Shown one piece after another: positions 27,001-38,595 of a stretch of DNA of 64,000 nucleotides. The notes beneath the pieces are model-generated. The model was not told the origin of the DNA. It was given only the letters and a program-made list of their open reading frames with translations, and did not search any database. Origin of the DNA: Owenia fusiformis (lineage: Eukaryota; Annelida; Polychaeta; Sabellida; Oweniidae); the NCBI GenBank assembly GCA_903813345.2, contig CAIIXF020000008.1, positions 6,832,366 to 6,896,365 of the forward strand, in the 5' to 3' direction. The position numbers were made by a program, and so were the translations under genes. How positions within the stretch are numbered: position 1 is the stretch's first letter; every line of letters begins with the position of its first letter.

Positions 27001-28319
27001 TGCTATTTTTCATAAAAACACCAAGAAAACTTCACATATTATTTTTTAACTCACATGTTTTGTAATGCCATGCTGGTGTGAAAGAAATTATGGTCCCCCA
27101 GGGATTATGGTCCCCTTTCTTAACGGCCCTTACTGCCCCTGATTCCATATAAGATAATGAGGGAAAGAGTTGTATTTAGGTCACCATATAAATCAATGGA
27201 GTAGGACCATAATTTGATAGGACCTCCTACCCTTTTACACCGGACAAACCTTTCGATCCCAACCCCTGAAAATATCTCAATAGTCCATACATGTACAAAT
27301 ACATAATTCTTTTGACAAGATGCAAACTAATTCAAAACACAGAGTCATTAACAGAAATTTCGTAAGTCATGAATTTGTTTGTAAATCGTTGTAACCATGG
27401 ATATAATGACATCACAGTTAGAGAGCAATGGACTTTGTAAAGTTTCTGTTAATGACCCCCAGGGTATCAATACCAAATAATTTTCAACGGAGTGCAGCCC
27501 ATATACTCTAATGCTTGGGAAATCACTGATCCTCTTACATTCCACACACAAAGTAACATTTTGGAAATACATGTTGCACAGCAGATTCTGTTCACAAATT
27601 AATATTCTCAGTAAAGCTCACCTTTTAGTATTGCTCTGTTTTGAAGCTGAGAACCTTCTTATTCGCTCCCCAGACACTGGAGGCTTAGTGTTGAATACAG
27701 TGTTTGGCTGGCTGCTAAACTGTGTCTTACATTTGGTTTGTGTTAGATTAGACAGGCTGCGTTTGGTGGCTGGTTTCATTGCTGTTGGAGTCAAATTGTC
27801 GGAACTTCCACTGTCATGTCGCTTTCTTTTTTCCACTTCTGCAATGAGATATTACGAACCACTCTGGATATAAATAACACTACAATAGCCAGCCATATGT
27901 ATCACATATGCAATAAGGTCTGACTAAATGGGTCATAAAGTCAAATATTTTTTCTGCCAGTATCAAGATTTTACCTAATTTTAACAGAAACAGCATTAAT
28001 AAAAAATAAGATATGTGTATTTCTATCTGAATAATTGTTGAAACATCAATTGAAATTGAAAAACCCATTTATACACTAATCAGTGCTCTTTCATGCATCA
28101 TTCAACACTACAGTGGATAATAATTCTCTTTGACTAATGACTTGCTGACTTATGAATGACATTACCTTTAGCTATGTCAGATTTTGATGCTCCACATTTT
28201 CCAATTGTGCTGATGGTTGGTTCATAAAGACGAGAGACAACAGATGTCACATCAACAGGCTTGTGATTCTTTCGTATTGGAACCTCTTTCTTCACAGTTG
28301 GAACATCGACGTGAGATTC
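18074..28319 (-). CDS. Predicted coiled-coil protein, nine exons, 5' end missing
   Basis: Exons in transcript order: 28166-28319, 27622-27838, 25962-26079, 25564-25639, 24887-24979, 24518-24588, 24042-24116, 21510-21552, 18074-18141. All have AG/GT borders and their phases join without a shift to give 304 residues plus TAG. The first 123 or so residues are basic and rich in Ser/Thr/Pro with an NLS-like EKRKR, so a nuclear or spindle role is possible. The next 130 or so (from SYNELKKKTSDLEDELNNL through KEKLDKFNLKSQLHL) are highly charged with heptad character, that is, a coiled coil. The end reads RRLKSEFTDAYVDFKPC. The start exon was not found; the first listed exon begins after an acceptor. 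The seven exons from 24.0 to 28.3 kb are convincing; 21510-21552 and 18074-18141 rest on splice sites, phase and the poly(A) signal. No family is recognised. Confidence 0.7.
18142..21509 (-). other. Proposed last intron of the coiled-coil gene
   Basis: AT-rich, with no further exon that fits in phase. An open stretch at 19448-19699 on the - strand has no recognisable family and fits no splice model. The segment near 20.78-20.88 kb is less AT-rich and open on the - strand for a short distance, but unassigned. Confidence 0.35.
21553..24041 (-). other. Intron of the coiled-coil gene, rich in repeats
   Basis: Holds the 162-bp tandem repeat (23.05-23.75 kb) and a dispersed repeat at about 22.0-22.2 kb that resembles 6.84-6.98 kb. 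The + strand frame at 22543-22797 consists of repeated tgtac/catgta motifs and is not gene-like. Confidence 0.4.
23054..23750. repeat. Tandem repeat, about 162-bp unit, four to five copies
   Basis: The marker aggatggaaaatccaaaatg or a close variant recurs at about 23054, 23157, 23317, 23479 and 23641, giving spacings of about 103, 160, 162 and 162. The first unit is shortened. Each unit also holds a variant of tttggctggaaaccctgtag. Copies are diverged, so the array is not young. Confidence 0.85.
25371..25575. repeat. 53-bp tandem repeat that copies a splice donor
   Basis: Four units starting at about 25371, 25424, 25477 and 25530. Each carries tactgtactaacctttata or, in the first unit, a one-base variant. 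Read on the - strand this is the exon end plus donor TATAAAG|GTTAGT. The fourth unit runs into the real exon 25564-25639; the others lie in the following intron. Confidence 0.85.
26960..27268. mobile_element. hAT-like MITE, 309 bp, 5-bp target duplication
   Basis: The left end reads CACAGGTTGGGATC, and the right end read inward CAGGGGTTGGGATC. It is flanked by AAAAT at 26955-26959 and 27269-27273. The subterminal part (gaagcatgctatttttcat and following bases) matches the arms of the larger element at 38596-39425, so both belong to one family. No transposase is encoded. It sits in an intron of the coiled-coil gene. Confidence 0.75.
27343..27459. mobile_element. Small inverted-repeat element
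   Basis: Imperfect inverted repeat: GTCATTAACAGAAATTTCGT on the left and the complement of ctttgtaaagtttctgttaa on the right. A related half is at about 60482-60550 (agaacaatggacttt .. tctgttaatg). Non-coding; the family is uncertain. Confidence 0.5.
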
Positions 28320-28662
28320 CTGTAAAACAATTCAAGTCTTTAAAACACTAAGCACCATTAGAAGCTCTAAATCATGGATCTCTAATCTATGCTCCAGCTT
28401 TCGCCAGAAACGTACTTGACGTCCGTGCTGTAAATGTACATTTGAGAAAATAAATACACAAAAGTAGTTTTAAAACATTGATGTGTATGTCCTAGGATTA
28501 TCATAAAATGTTGTCTGAGGTAGAGGTCATATAATCTTTAAAACATACAATATCCAAATCAAAACTGAAACTCCACTCTATGTTGAAGCTCAGTTGGCTA
28601 AAAATAGGTTTCAAAGTTAGAAAGTTAACTTATTCGACGACAGTCGTAAATTCTTGCTTGCA

Positions 28663-29089
28663 GCCGAACTCCTATGCAGTGTCTCGGTATAGACACTGCG
28701 GCGGGCAGATTATGGAATCCCCAAAATTTGGGGAAGATAGTCCCCCTTTTTGTCACAGATGTACTTGTTTTTCACACAACTTATAAAATATATGTTCTTT
28801 TATGTTCACCAATAATTATTTTGTCAAAATATTCCAAAATCAATGAAATATAAGAGCAAATCCCCGCGGAATGAATTCTGAGTAAAAGTTGTGTTGATAA
28901 AAGTTTACCGCACGTGTTGTTTATTAGTTAATACGCGCAATTCAACCAATGAAATTGTCTAAATTTTACAATCACGCGACCTGAGCATGGGACTAGAACC
29001 AATCACGTCAGTTGTTTATTACGATGTTACCATGCTTACGGTGAGACACCTGCCCGCCGCAGTGATATATCACTGCACGGGAGTTCGGC
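28663..29089. mobile_element. MITE, 427 bp, with hairpin ends
   Basis: The terminal repeats start GCCGAACTCC and extend about 45-55 bp; each arm holds a further small hairpin (GCAGTG .. CACTGC) followed by GGCGGGCAG. It is flanked by TTGCA at 28658-28662 and 29090-29094, a 5-bp duplication. It has no coding capacity and lies upstream of the first identified exon of the coiled-coil gene. Confidence 0.75.
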
Positions 29090-29891
29090 TTGCAGCATAA
29101 TCTAGGCCTACTGTTTTCGACGGTCGAAAAAAATAAAGAAAAAATAGACAAAATGTATTTCCACCTTTTTTACATTCCCCTGTGCATTCAAGGTCACTTT
29201 TTTAGGTAAACGGCTTCTTTGTGACATGGTTGATTTGGTAATTTAAACTGCTTAGTAATAAACTGGATATTTGTGCAGTTATTACAGATTTAAAATTTAA
29301 AATTTTGAAAATCCAAGCGCCATTGCAGATGTGCATTGTGGGTAATTTTTACACAGTACGAAAAGTACATGAGGCAAGGATGAAATAAAAGAGGGCAGCA
29401 CCTAAAAATTGAAGTTCAAATTTTGAACTAGGCTACTCCTGGGGAGCTACTATCTAGTTGATTTCCCGGTTTATTTACATCCAACGCCCCGACAAGATAT
29501 CCTTTCCCTTTATTAAATTCCTTGACCACCTTTTATATATTTATATTTCAGAGTAGGCCTGGCTAAGTGCTAAGAAATTGTGTCGGTTCTAGTACTACAA
29601 ATATTTTAATAACGCTCGTGCCCAAGTAACAAACAGACAACGAAACTATGATGAAAGGATGGCATTAGTTTATTTTGCCTTTTACTAATGGCATTCTATT
29701 ACAATGGTCAATGTCTCTTGATATTTGAAAAACAGGAAAGCATGATGAGATAAAATATCCTGAAAATCATTCATCTTGAAGAATTAAAATAAATAAGCCC
29801 TATACATGTATGAATTTTAAGTGAGTCTCATGGAATTTCAAAAGTGATCGCATTTTAATAAAATATGACTCAACAAAGTGTAAATCTGCAA

Positions 29892-30104
29892 TCATTTCCA
29901 TGTTTTACCTAAAACGCAATTAGTTTTAGGGAACCAGCAACTGATTGATTTGTTTGTCACGGTTTTACCCATACGTGCAGAATTAAGCTTGTCACATAAT
30001 GTCTCCATGTTTTTGTAACTAAGAAATTGCTGTCTCACTCCTGTTATGTTGTCTTTTTTCCATTGAAAGTATTCATTATAGGCAGTTGAGTTTTTATCAA
30101 GCAT
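29892..30104 (-). pseudogene. Fucosyltransferase-like (GT10) C-terminal fragment
   Basis: The - strand frame reads MLDKNSTAYNEYFQWKK near its start, then CDKLN and CWFPKTNC before the TGA. It resembles the C-terminus of alpha-1,3-fucosyltransferases, where a D(K)N..YNEYF.WK block is followed by paired cysteines and a WF motif. A TGA lies about 8 codons upstream of the Met in the same frame, with no good acceptor between, so the catalytic domain is missing. It is most likely a decayed fragment, less likely an isolated last exon. The identification comes from recalled family motifs, not a search. Confidence 0.45.
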
Positions 30105-30516
30105 TTTTAGATAGCCTACTCCCCATCATGAGAAATCATGGCCTTCTATATAGGCCTAAGCTTCACACATTTGACAAATCAAAGCAAGCGCAGCTAGCCA
30201 CAGATCGATGTCTGTTAAAAGCCCACGGTGAGACCAAACGTAAGACACCAGCAATGACATACATGTACAGTAAGATGGGAGAAAGGCATTGTCAGTGATC
30301 CGATATGACCATGTAAAATTTAAATAATTTAAATTGAAAATAACGAGACTCTAAAATGTTGTGATTGTATATTTTCGACACAAAACATTGCAGGGGTTTT
30401 CCCTAGCAAATGGAAGTGTGCCTTTCCATATATAAGACAATGTTCAAGTGCAGTGTGTATCTCTGACATGACCCTTTAGTTTTTGTCCATTCCGATTTCC
30501 GATACTCAACGTTAAC

Positions 30517-30726
30517 CAGTGGCAGATCCAGAAATTAACAGGGGGGCAAATTTTGAGTCTTGAAAAAAATTCAAAACTTTGAAAAATTAAGGCCCAGTTT
30601 TGATAAATTGACTAAAAAGGCCAACTTATGCCCAAGAAGGCTCATTTTTCGAGGCCCTACAAAATTCTCGAGCCCAAAAACTAAAAAATCCTGGGCCCAC
30701 TAAAGGGGGGCGCGGATCCGCCACTG
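30517..30726. mobile_element. hAT-like MITE, 210 bp
   Basis: The ends are CAGTGGCAGATCCAG and GGATCCGCCACTG, the CAGTGGCGGATCCAG type of terminal repeat common in hAT elements. G-rich runs lie just inside. It is flanked by TTAAC at 30512-30516 and 30727-30731 (5 bp). There is no open frame. Confidence 0.85.
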
Positions 30727-30924
30727 TTAACGGCGTAGGTTTTTGCAGCTAGAATTCTTAAAATCTCATCACTTTAGTAAATGTCCATCTCTATGTATTG
30801 CCTATGTTTTTAAAATGTATTTTTAATACAGTGTGAAATAAACAAATAAACAATATGATACGACTGATATCAGAGCTAAATAAAAGATCGATGTTCCACT
30901 TCTCCTCGTTTTATCAGTTTCCAA

Positions 30925-32590
30925 CTACATCCGACTGACAAATATGTCATTATAGCGGTATGTTGTACAGAGAGGCTCTGGTTTGTTTCTCTCCTCAATC
31001 TCTAGTTTAACCATGACAGCGGACCCTAACGACGCTATGGTTGCTATGACAACAAGCCCAAATGAGTAAGACGGACTGGGTTCAACGTTTTTGATACCGA
31101 ATATAACTTCGTCCAGTTGGGAAAACCTTGCACACGTGACGATGAAACTGATGAAGAACAGCATACCTGGAAGCATGGTCAAAAATGGATTATGCAGAGT
31201 TGGATAAACAGCATTACTAGAAATATGTACAGATATGGATTATGCATAGTTGGGCAAATAGCATTACTAGAAATATGAACAGAAATGGATTATGCAGAGC
31301 TGGGTTAACAGCATTACTAGAAATATGTACAGATATGGATTAGGCAGAGTGGGGAAAACAGCATTACTTGAAATATGTACAGAAATGGACAATGCAGAGT
31401 TGGGTAAACAGCATTACTAGCAATATGTACAGAAATGGACAATGCAGAGTTGGGTAAACAGCATTACTAGAAATATGTACAGAAATGGATTATGCAGAGT
31501 TGGGTAAATAGCATTACTAGAAATATATACAGAAATGGATTACGCAGAGTTAGGTAAACATCATTATTTGAAATATGTACAGAAATTGATTATTCAGAGT
31601 TAGGTAAACAGCATTACTAGAAATATGTACAAAAATGGGTTATGCAGAGTTGGTAAACAGCATTACTAGAAATATGTACAGAAATGAATTCTGTTCGGTA
31701 AATTGAGGCTTCAAAGAAATCATGATATCTCATCAAACTATTAAACTAACAATACTATGATCACGTGGGTACTTTGTCATTTTCCGTAACAAACTTCTTA
31801 AAAACTACACATAACCAAAATGTTTTACTGATAAATGATATATGTGACAATCTTACCTCCTATAACAATACAAGCAAGGACAACTTTTAAGGATTTCTTT
31901 GAGATGTCTCTGTCGAGGACAAGGAATACGATTAACAATAGTCCCAGGATCAAAAACACAAGTCCGCATGCTGCAAGAACTTGAACTGCTATATACCAAT
32001 CGGCTGAAAATATGAAATATTAATATCAATATCCTTAATTTTTGAAGGATTAAAATAATAGATAAACACAAGGCTCCAAACTGTTAGATAATTTTTGATG
32101 AATCAAAACATTGAAATTTGACATTAAAGAGGGCAGTGTTAAATGAGTAATTTGACATATAAAGTTGAACTGACTCCTACTCAAAATTAAACTTACGTAA
32201 CGGCAACGGGTCTACGGTAACAAACTCTAGACATGCTTCAGCAGCAAACATTTCATCCGTCTTCAAGGCAGCGCAGGCCCTCCATAGCCCATAGGCCACA
32301 CTGCCGACCCTAACCGACGCATTCCCCGACGTTGACACAGACAACTCCCCAGCGGGAGTTCTAAGAGGTATCCCTTGTGCTAAATCAACTGTCTCATTAG
32401 ATAATGGTGTTGGTGTCGTTACAGTAGGAAGGAAAATAATCCAACTGGGTGTGGCGAAGGCCACGATGCTCACGATATTTCCGATCAAAAGCAAGATTGC
32501 AGCAATCAGAAGCCATTTGGTATGACCACTCAAAACAACTGTTTTATTTGTCTTTGGTGTTGGTATGATTCTCCCCGTTTCATTTTCCAT
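30925..32590 (-). CDS. Claudin/PMP22-like four-helix membrane protein 1
   Basis: Exons in transcript order: 32197-32590 (ATG at 32588-32590), 31857-32003, 30925-31166; 260 residues. Both introns are phase 1 with GT..AG borders. Helices are at about 26-47, 134-160, 169-191 and 212-236. The first extracellular loop has the family signature: W50, then GLW at 101-103, C106 and C120. The loop is longer than in typical claudins (about 85 residues) and has possible N-glycosylation sites. The C-terminal tail ends VSRM. Family members act in the plasma membrane in paracellular barriers or as PMP22/EMP-type proteins; the role here is inferred from the fold alone. A 50-bp tandem repeat fills intron 2 right up to the exon 3 acceptor. 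First of three - strand paralogues. Confidence 0.88.
31183..31685. repeat. 50-bp tandem repeat, about ten copies, in intron 2 of claudin-like gene 1
   Basis: The unit contains ggattatgcagagttgggta then aacagcattactagaaatat. It starts about 16 nt from the exon 3 acceptor (exon start 31166), so the branch point and pyrimidine region of this intron lie within or beside the array. Confidence 0.9.
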
Positions 32591-32779
32591 AATAGCAAGC
32601 TGAAATTTATCCAAATAGAGTCAAAAGCTGTTTTGAAGTCAGAGACTCGCGAACTTTTTATTCCACTAAACGATGTCTTTCGCATACCAGCACTGCTTTA
32701 TTTTTCTCCCACCATCATATTTTGTAGTTGTTGTCAAACAATAAAAACAATAAACTTTTGTTTATCTTCCACTTAAGCT

Positions 32780-34560
32780 AGAGATGAAAATGAACAAATG
32801 TAAACAGAATCCAACATAAATGATGTATACGTAAAAACACTGGGTGACACATAAGTTTGCCGTATGTTTCCTATTTTTCAAATGTATAAACTGCATTGGT
32901 TGTACTCTTTGTTTTTCATTTCCCTTTTTGATTATCTGTTTTGATGGTATTGAAACTACCTTGATGGATTTGAATCAGGGTTTTGACAGTTTGCATTCAC
33001 GTTGATTTAAACAAAGAGTTGACCCACTGTATTTTTGTTTGTATTTTAAACACATAAATGTCTAGCTCTTTACCATACGGGACATAAATTAACAATATCG
33101 TTGCTATATTCCACTAGACGGATGATTTATCACTTTCGACCTCTTGCCAACGGCATTACTATCACAGTTTTAACATTTAACCTGATTCAACAAAGTAAAA
33201 TTGAATTGCAAGAGTATGATGCTGAATGCAAATATTCTTGATGTTTAACTGAAGAGTTATAAGATGTGCGTCTAAGAGTGTGACATCATCTGAGCACCCC
33301 AAGACATCATTTATACCTGCGTGTCAATTCAGGCGCGTGACATAAATGTCACAGTACATCTGACGCAATCAGAACGCACTGGCACACAGGGTTTCGAACT
33401 ATGAATAAAATTATTTGGCGTAATTGAGGATCTGAATTCACTCGTTCATCAAATCTTGTGTCAATGTGTTTGACTCACGGTCTATTACTTTCGTCTATTA
33501 AACTGGTGAATGGTAAACATGTTTGGGGAACAACAGGACAACACTTACTTTTTGATCGTCAAGTATTCACTTAAAGTATTCACATAAAGGCTACATGTGT
33601 ATTAATTTTACGACATAGTTTGTTTGATTTAACATACGACATGCCATAACGTTCCAAACAAAACAAATAACATTTGGAAGAAACGTCGATTTTTTATTTA
33701 TAAAGTATAACACACATCATCCACGAAGCACGATGTCATATATTTTTTAATATATTTGTCCAATACCTGGTATGTCTCAAATTCACATCTTCTGTTATTA
33801 AAAGATTGATTGGGATGTTACTACTAAGTTAACACTACGAATATTTTATCATTTTATAGAAAGAAATAGTTATCAAAGTACCATTTTGTACATACTATAA
33901 AATAAAGTAGATCATTGAGGTTTTTCAGTCAATAGGACTTCACCTTAAATATATATACACATACTTCTCCTTTATACATTCATACATCCAACCACCTAAC
34001 AGTTTTCACATGAATCATTGTGCATGATTCATACACGCTTCTTAGATAAAAACGCCTATAATACTTAATTCCGTGTTAAAATATAAACTCATTTGTAAAA
34101 GTTGGAAAGTATAACACTTAACACTTAAAGTATAACACTTTCTTTAAAAAATCACTGTTCGCTGAACGACATACCACATTCATTGTAGTGTTTGCATATA
34201 ATTCACTTGGTTTTTAATGCTTAAACAAAAACTGTTTATTAAAATGTCCAGACTTTTTTATAATCTCATTGTTACTTTTCTTTAGTTCTTCTGAAGAACT
34301 AATACTTTGCAAGGTAAAATTATTATGAAAGAAGTTCTATAGCTAGTATAGGTATAGTTAGTCCTTCAAAGTGACCAACACTCTTTTGAAGTTAACTCTC
34401 CTGAAGGACCAACGCTAGAATGTGTACAATTCCTCTGAAGAAACAACGATTGTATAGTTGTTATAGTCGTTCAATGATAATCCCCTTCTATTGTATTTTA
34501 CATGTTCATCAGATCAGATTTATTCAGTGTTCTATCAGCACTCCCATTAGCACTGAGTTC
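32780..34560. other. Intergenic stretch between claudin-like genes 1 and 2
   Basis: AT-rich. It should contain the promoter of gene 1 and the 3'UTR of gene 2, but no clear TATA box or poly(A) signal stands out. No further coding exon is seen. Confidence 0.4.
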
Positions 34561-34563
34561 CAT

Positions 34564-37556
34564 TTAATCGAATCTGGACTGTATCAAAAGCTGTGTACAG
34601 ATACCTCCAATGATGCTAGTGAAACATGCGGTAATCATAAGGAAGTAGGAGTAGCCAAAGTTCATACTGGTGGCTCCAGTAGATAAAGCCCAACTGTAAG
34701 CGCCCGTAGTAGGATTGGCATTAGCCCCATAAAGGGCAACCGCAACAAACAAAAGCAAACCTGGAAATATAATGAACATGCATTTTTCATAAACGTCCCA
34801 GCAACAACTTGGTGTAACTAGACCATACAATGTCTGGCTGAATAGAAAGTACTTATTTACATATCTGTTTTACTGTTCTTGTTATTTTCACTATGGTGTC
34901 ATCTAGTTTGTCTTATTCTATTTAGACTAACTGTATCATACTTGATGAAACAAAACTATTGGCTATCGAGGTTAGAAATAAGGGGTATTTCATCACAAAA
35001 ATAAGCATCTCTTGTGATGAAGTTTCATTACTAAAAACATTTGTTATCTCTAAAAGGACGAATGTCATCACAAAATGTTATTTCTCACTTACCTGCAAAA
35101 AGTGCCACAATCATGAGGAATATATGCAGGTGTTTGTTACCAGCGAAACATAGTGTTCCAATGGCGATGAAAAAGGCAAGAAGAGCGAATACAACTCCCA
35201 CTGTTGAAATGATGGTACAGGTGATTATCCAGGGGTCTGAAAATAAAATAATCATCGATGTTAGTTTGCTTGTTTGGTTAGTTGATTGCTTGTGGGTTTG
35301 TTGGTTTATATTGGACCTATTGCTCGATGACTAGACGTGTATGTTGAGTGGTGATCAGCTTTAGAAAAATTATATATTTAAATTATAGAAGTTATATATG
35401 ACAATCTGAAGACGTTCTGCACTGTCAACCATTTACGTTGCATTTTTCTTTACAATGAATGTGTTCAAACCTTTGAAAACATGAAAATAATTTTAAGTGA
35501 AGTCTGAAAGACGGCATTGAAAACGTTTTTACAGCTCACTGTCCGTATTGAGTTATTTCCATTGATAGCAGAAATGATATAAGTTTACACTAAAAAAGAG
35601 AAGTATGTTGGCCTTAAATGGATCAGAAAGTTAGAGGGTGATAACGCATCATGAAAATTAACTATCAACTGTTGTATTTTGGGAAAACATAGTACGACTT
35701 TGATACTGTAATCACAAACTTATTTAAGATATAAAACTGACATTTGATATTGTATCTAGTTAATTAGTAAGCACAACATACAACGTTTACACAACTATAT
35801 AATTAGAATGTGTGATCACTGAACCCTTCCATCACCTCCGGGGTGATAACGAGATGCATGTTGAAATTATGGTCATTGAAGTGCAACGCTGAACAGAAAT
35901 GATTGATAAAATAAAGGTAATTGGTAAAAGCTAGGATGATGTATGGCATGGGGTATAAGTTGTATATTTTATTCACACACATGTTCAGTGTCTAAGTTTT
36001 AGTTGCTCCAACTTCAAGTGGTGTTAATAACAACAACTTGGAAATCGAAGATGACACATGTATGTTACTGATTTGGTAAACGAATAATGTGGTGTTAAAT
36101 TATTGTTGATCAATTTTAATTATTTCAACGGTTATGCTAGATTGAAAAACTTATTTAATTTGGACAATTGGCTTTCCAAAGTGTACTTCATTACATTTAG
36201 AAACACTTTGGTATTGTTAATTCCAGAAAATAATAGTGATTAAACACGTTGTTATTGTTAATTCCAGAAAATATAGTTCAATCAGCATTAACATTGCACT
36301 GGTTTATTTTGTATAGTGATTACAAGCATTTAAATACCAGCTGGGTGCTTATACTAAACCTACATGATAACATGCAATATTGGCCATGCTTATAGGTTCT
36401 TACTACTTATTCCATTGCATTAGTCGGTCTAAAGACGATTCAAAGACAACGACAGTGTGATTTAATGGGGGGGGGGGGGCATGGTGATTCAAAAAGAATG
36501 GTAAACATGATAACCCAAAAATAAAAGGCAGATTCAAAGGAAGGGCATGGTGATTCAATAGGAAGGTCGTTGTGATTCAAAAAGAAGAACATTGTGATTC
36601 AAAGAGTGATTCCAAGAGAAAGGCAATGTAATTCAAGGAAAATCACAAGGTGATTCAAATAGAAGGTCTGATTCGAGTCAATAAGGAGAGCATGGTGTTA
36701 TAACGAATTGACAGAATCATGATGTGATCCAAAGGAAGGTCAATGATGTGATCAAAAAACAATGACAAGTTATTCAACGTGAAGGGCATGGTAATGGGCA
36801 AGGGCATTATGGTATGTATGTTGGCCAATGTAAGTTGGTTATGCTGGATTTCTGGTGGGTGATTGATTAGTCTGTATCCGACAGACTGGTCATAAATCAG
36901 GCTGATATTTTCAGAAAATTAAAAAAAATTCAAACTATATGACATAGTCTAAGAGGTTGATTCAGTTCTATATGTAAAAACATAGGCTAGTATAAAAACA
37001 TATCAAAAACCATGTATGGAATGAACTATGCGTATAATATCTTACTCCAATTAGGAAGTCATTGAAATTTCAGAACATGCGGACCTTCCTTAACATTCTA
37101 GCAAATAGCCCCGTAGAGGCCATGGTTTTCTTGATAGTGTACATCAACCATACTAGGCTCAGGTAGCCATTACAATTTCTGAACAGAATTACCTTAACTG
37201 GTAAATATGATATTCTAATAATAAATCATCTCACCCAATCTGTCAAATTGCTCTACAATGAAAACATCACATGATCCATCAAATGGCTCTGGTATAGCTT
37301 CCGGCTCAGGTCCTGGCTCTGGGGTTGTCACATTTGTATTTTCTGGCTCCGGTTCTGGTTCTGCCCCACCGAACCAATTTGTACCTTTTGGACAACTTTC
37401 CCACAATCCGAGATTTAGTTGTGTCCCATTTCTGTCGGCCACCATCCAGCTGCTAGTTATGAGTCCAGCAATACCACATCCGACTGCCGCCCCGATGAAA
37501 ATCAATGTAAACGCCATGGCACAACTGCCTCCTGACTTCTTTCCTTGTCCTTCCAT
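34564..37556 (-). CDS. Claudin/PMP22-like four-helix membrane protein 2
   Basis: Exons in transcript order: 37235-37556, 35093-35236, 34564-34760; 220 residues. Both introns are phase 1. Start taken at MEGQGKK (37554-37556); an upstream in-frame Met (MRFLFREW..) would add a basic N-terminus and cannot be excluded. Helices are at about 12-34, 110-137, 143-166 and 190-211. W37, GLW at 50-52, C55 and a later C96 form the claudin-type loop signature. Between the two cysteines is an acidic Pro-Glu block (AEPEPEPEN, then PEPGPEPEAIPEP, about residues 66-91), not usual in claudins. The C-terminus is short (LLIQSRFD). Same exon plan as its two neighbours. Its intron 2 is short and repeat-free. Confidence 0.88.
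36460..36800. repeat. Degenerate minisatellite (GTGATTCAAA motif) and poly-G tract
   Basis: Irregular repeats of gtgattcaaaaagaaggncat, about 20-30 bp apart, follow a run of ten or more G near 36468-36478. It lies in intron 1 of claudin-like gene 2. Confidence 0.6.
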
Positions 37557-38595
37557 TTTCAATTTGTCTTCGTCTATTGCGATATTTTTATGACGAATTC
37601 TTTTACTTGTTGATCCTGTGAACCACTCCCGAAATAGAAAACGCATGCGCAAACTAGTAAAACACACTGAATAGGACTTTATAAACCAGGTATTTGGTAA
37701 CAGTCCAAACACCTTTCGAATTTTATACGATTGTTTTATTAGAGTTTTAAAGTACAACATATATTGTTAACCCCGGAAAATTAAGCGCATGGTATTAAAC
37801 TATGTATGTTTACTGTATTTACTTGTTAACTTACAAAGTAGTACAAGGTTTAGCTTCAACTAAAATTCATATAAAATCGTTGAGATCTGAAATCATAAAA
37901 CAACATCATAAACTTGAAATAAAATCAAACCCTGTTTAGTATGGTGAATAGTTGGTTTTAGGTTTGAATTGTACGTGTTCCCTGGAGCTTTAACATTGAC
38001 ACATATTGGCATAAATAGCTACTATTATCCTTAAGTTTTTAGGCGCTAATATCAATACTAACTGTAACACACAACTGGCCTTTAAAAAAGATGGCATTGT
38101 TAGTCGAGAATGACAATGTACCACCACTTATATTAATAAAATGGTACAAAACTCCCGGCACACGGAACTCCGTCATCGACGCCGGTCCTATAAACAACAA
38201 TATGTCAAGGAGTATTTGAATTATATAAGCATCGTCCTTGGTTGTACCCGTTTGTGGTAACATGCATGATTAGCGAGTAGCACCTATTCACAATTTCCTT
38301 TCGCCTGTTTCAAATATATCCACTGACAGCGCAATAAACTGTTAAACTGAATTTAAATTATATATGATTAGCTTTGTAATTGGCAAACAATTTTTTCATT
38401 GTATATGATTGATAATATTATAATACCATTAGATGCATGGTGCGCGTGTAGAACTAAAATGGCATCCTGAAAATCTTCAATTTGTTTAGAAAATTGCAAT
38501 AGGAAGCTAAGGAAACAAGAGATGGTTATCATCTCTCGTGATGTAAAGTATAGTTTTAGCTAGATTCTAGTACACGTGTATATAACAAACAATAT

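Noticed and set aside
38039-38263. 74-codon - strand frame that could be an extra claudin-like exon
   Set aside because: No family pattern and no splice partner in phase; left unassigned.
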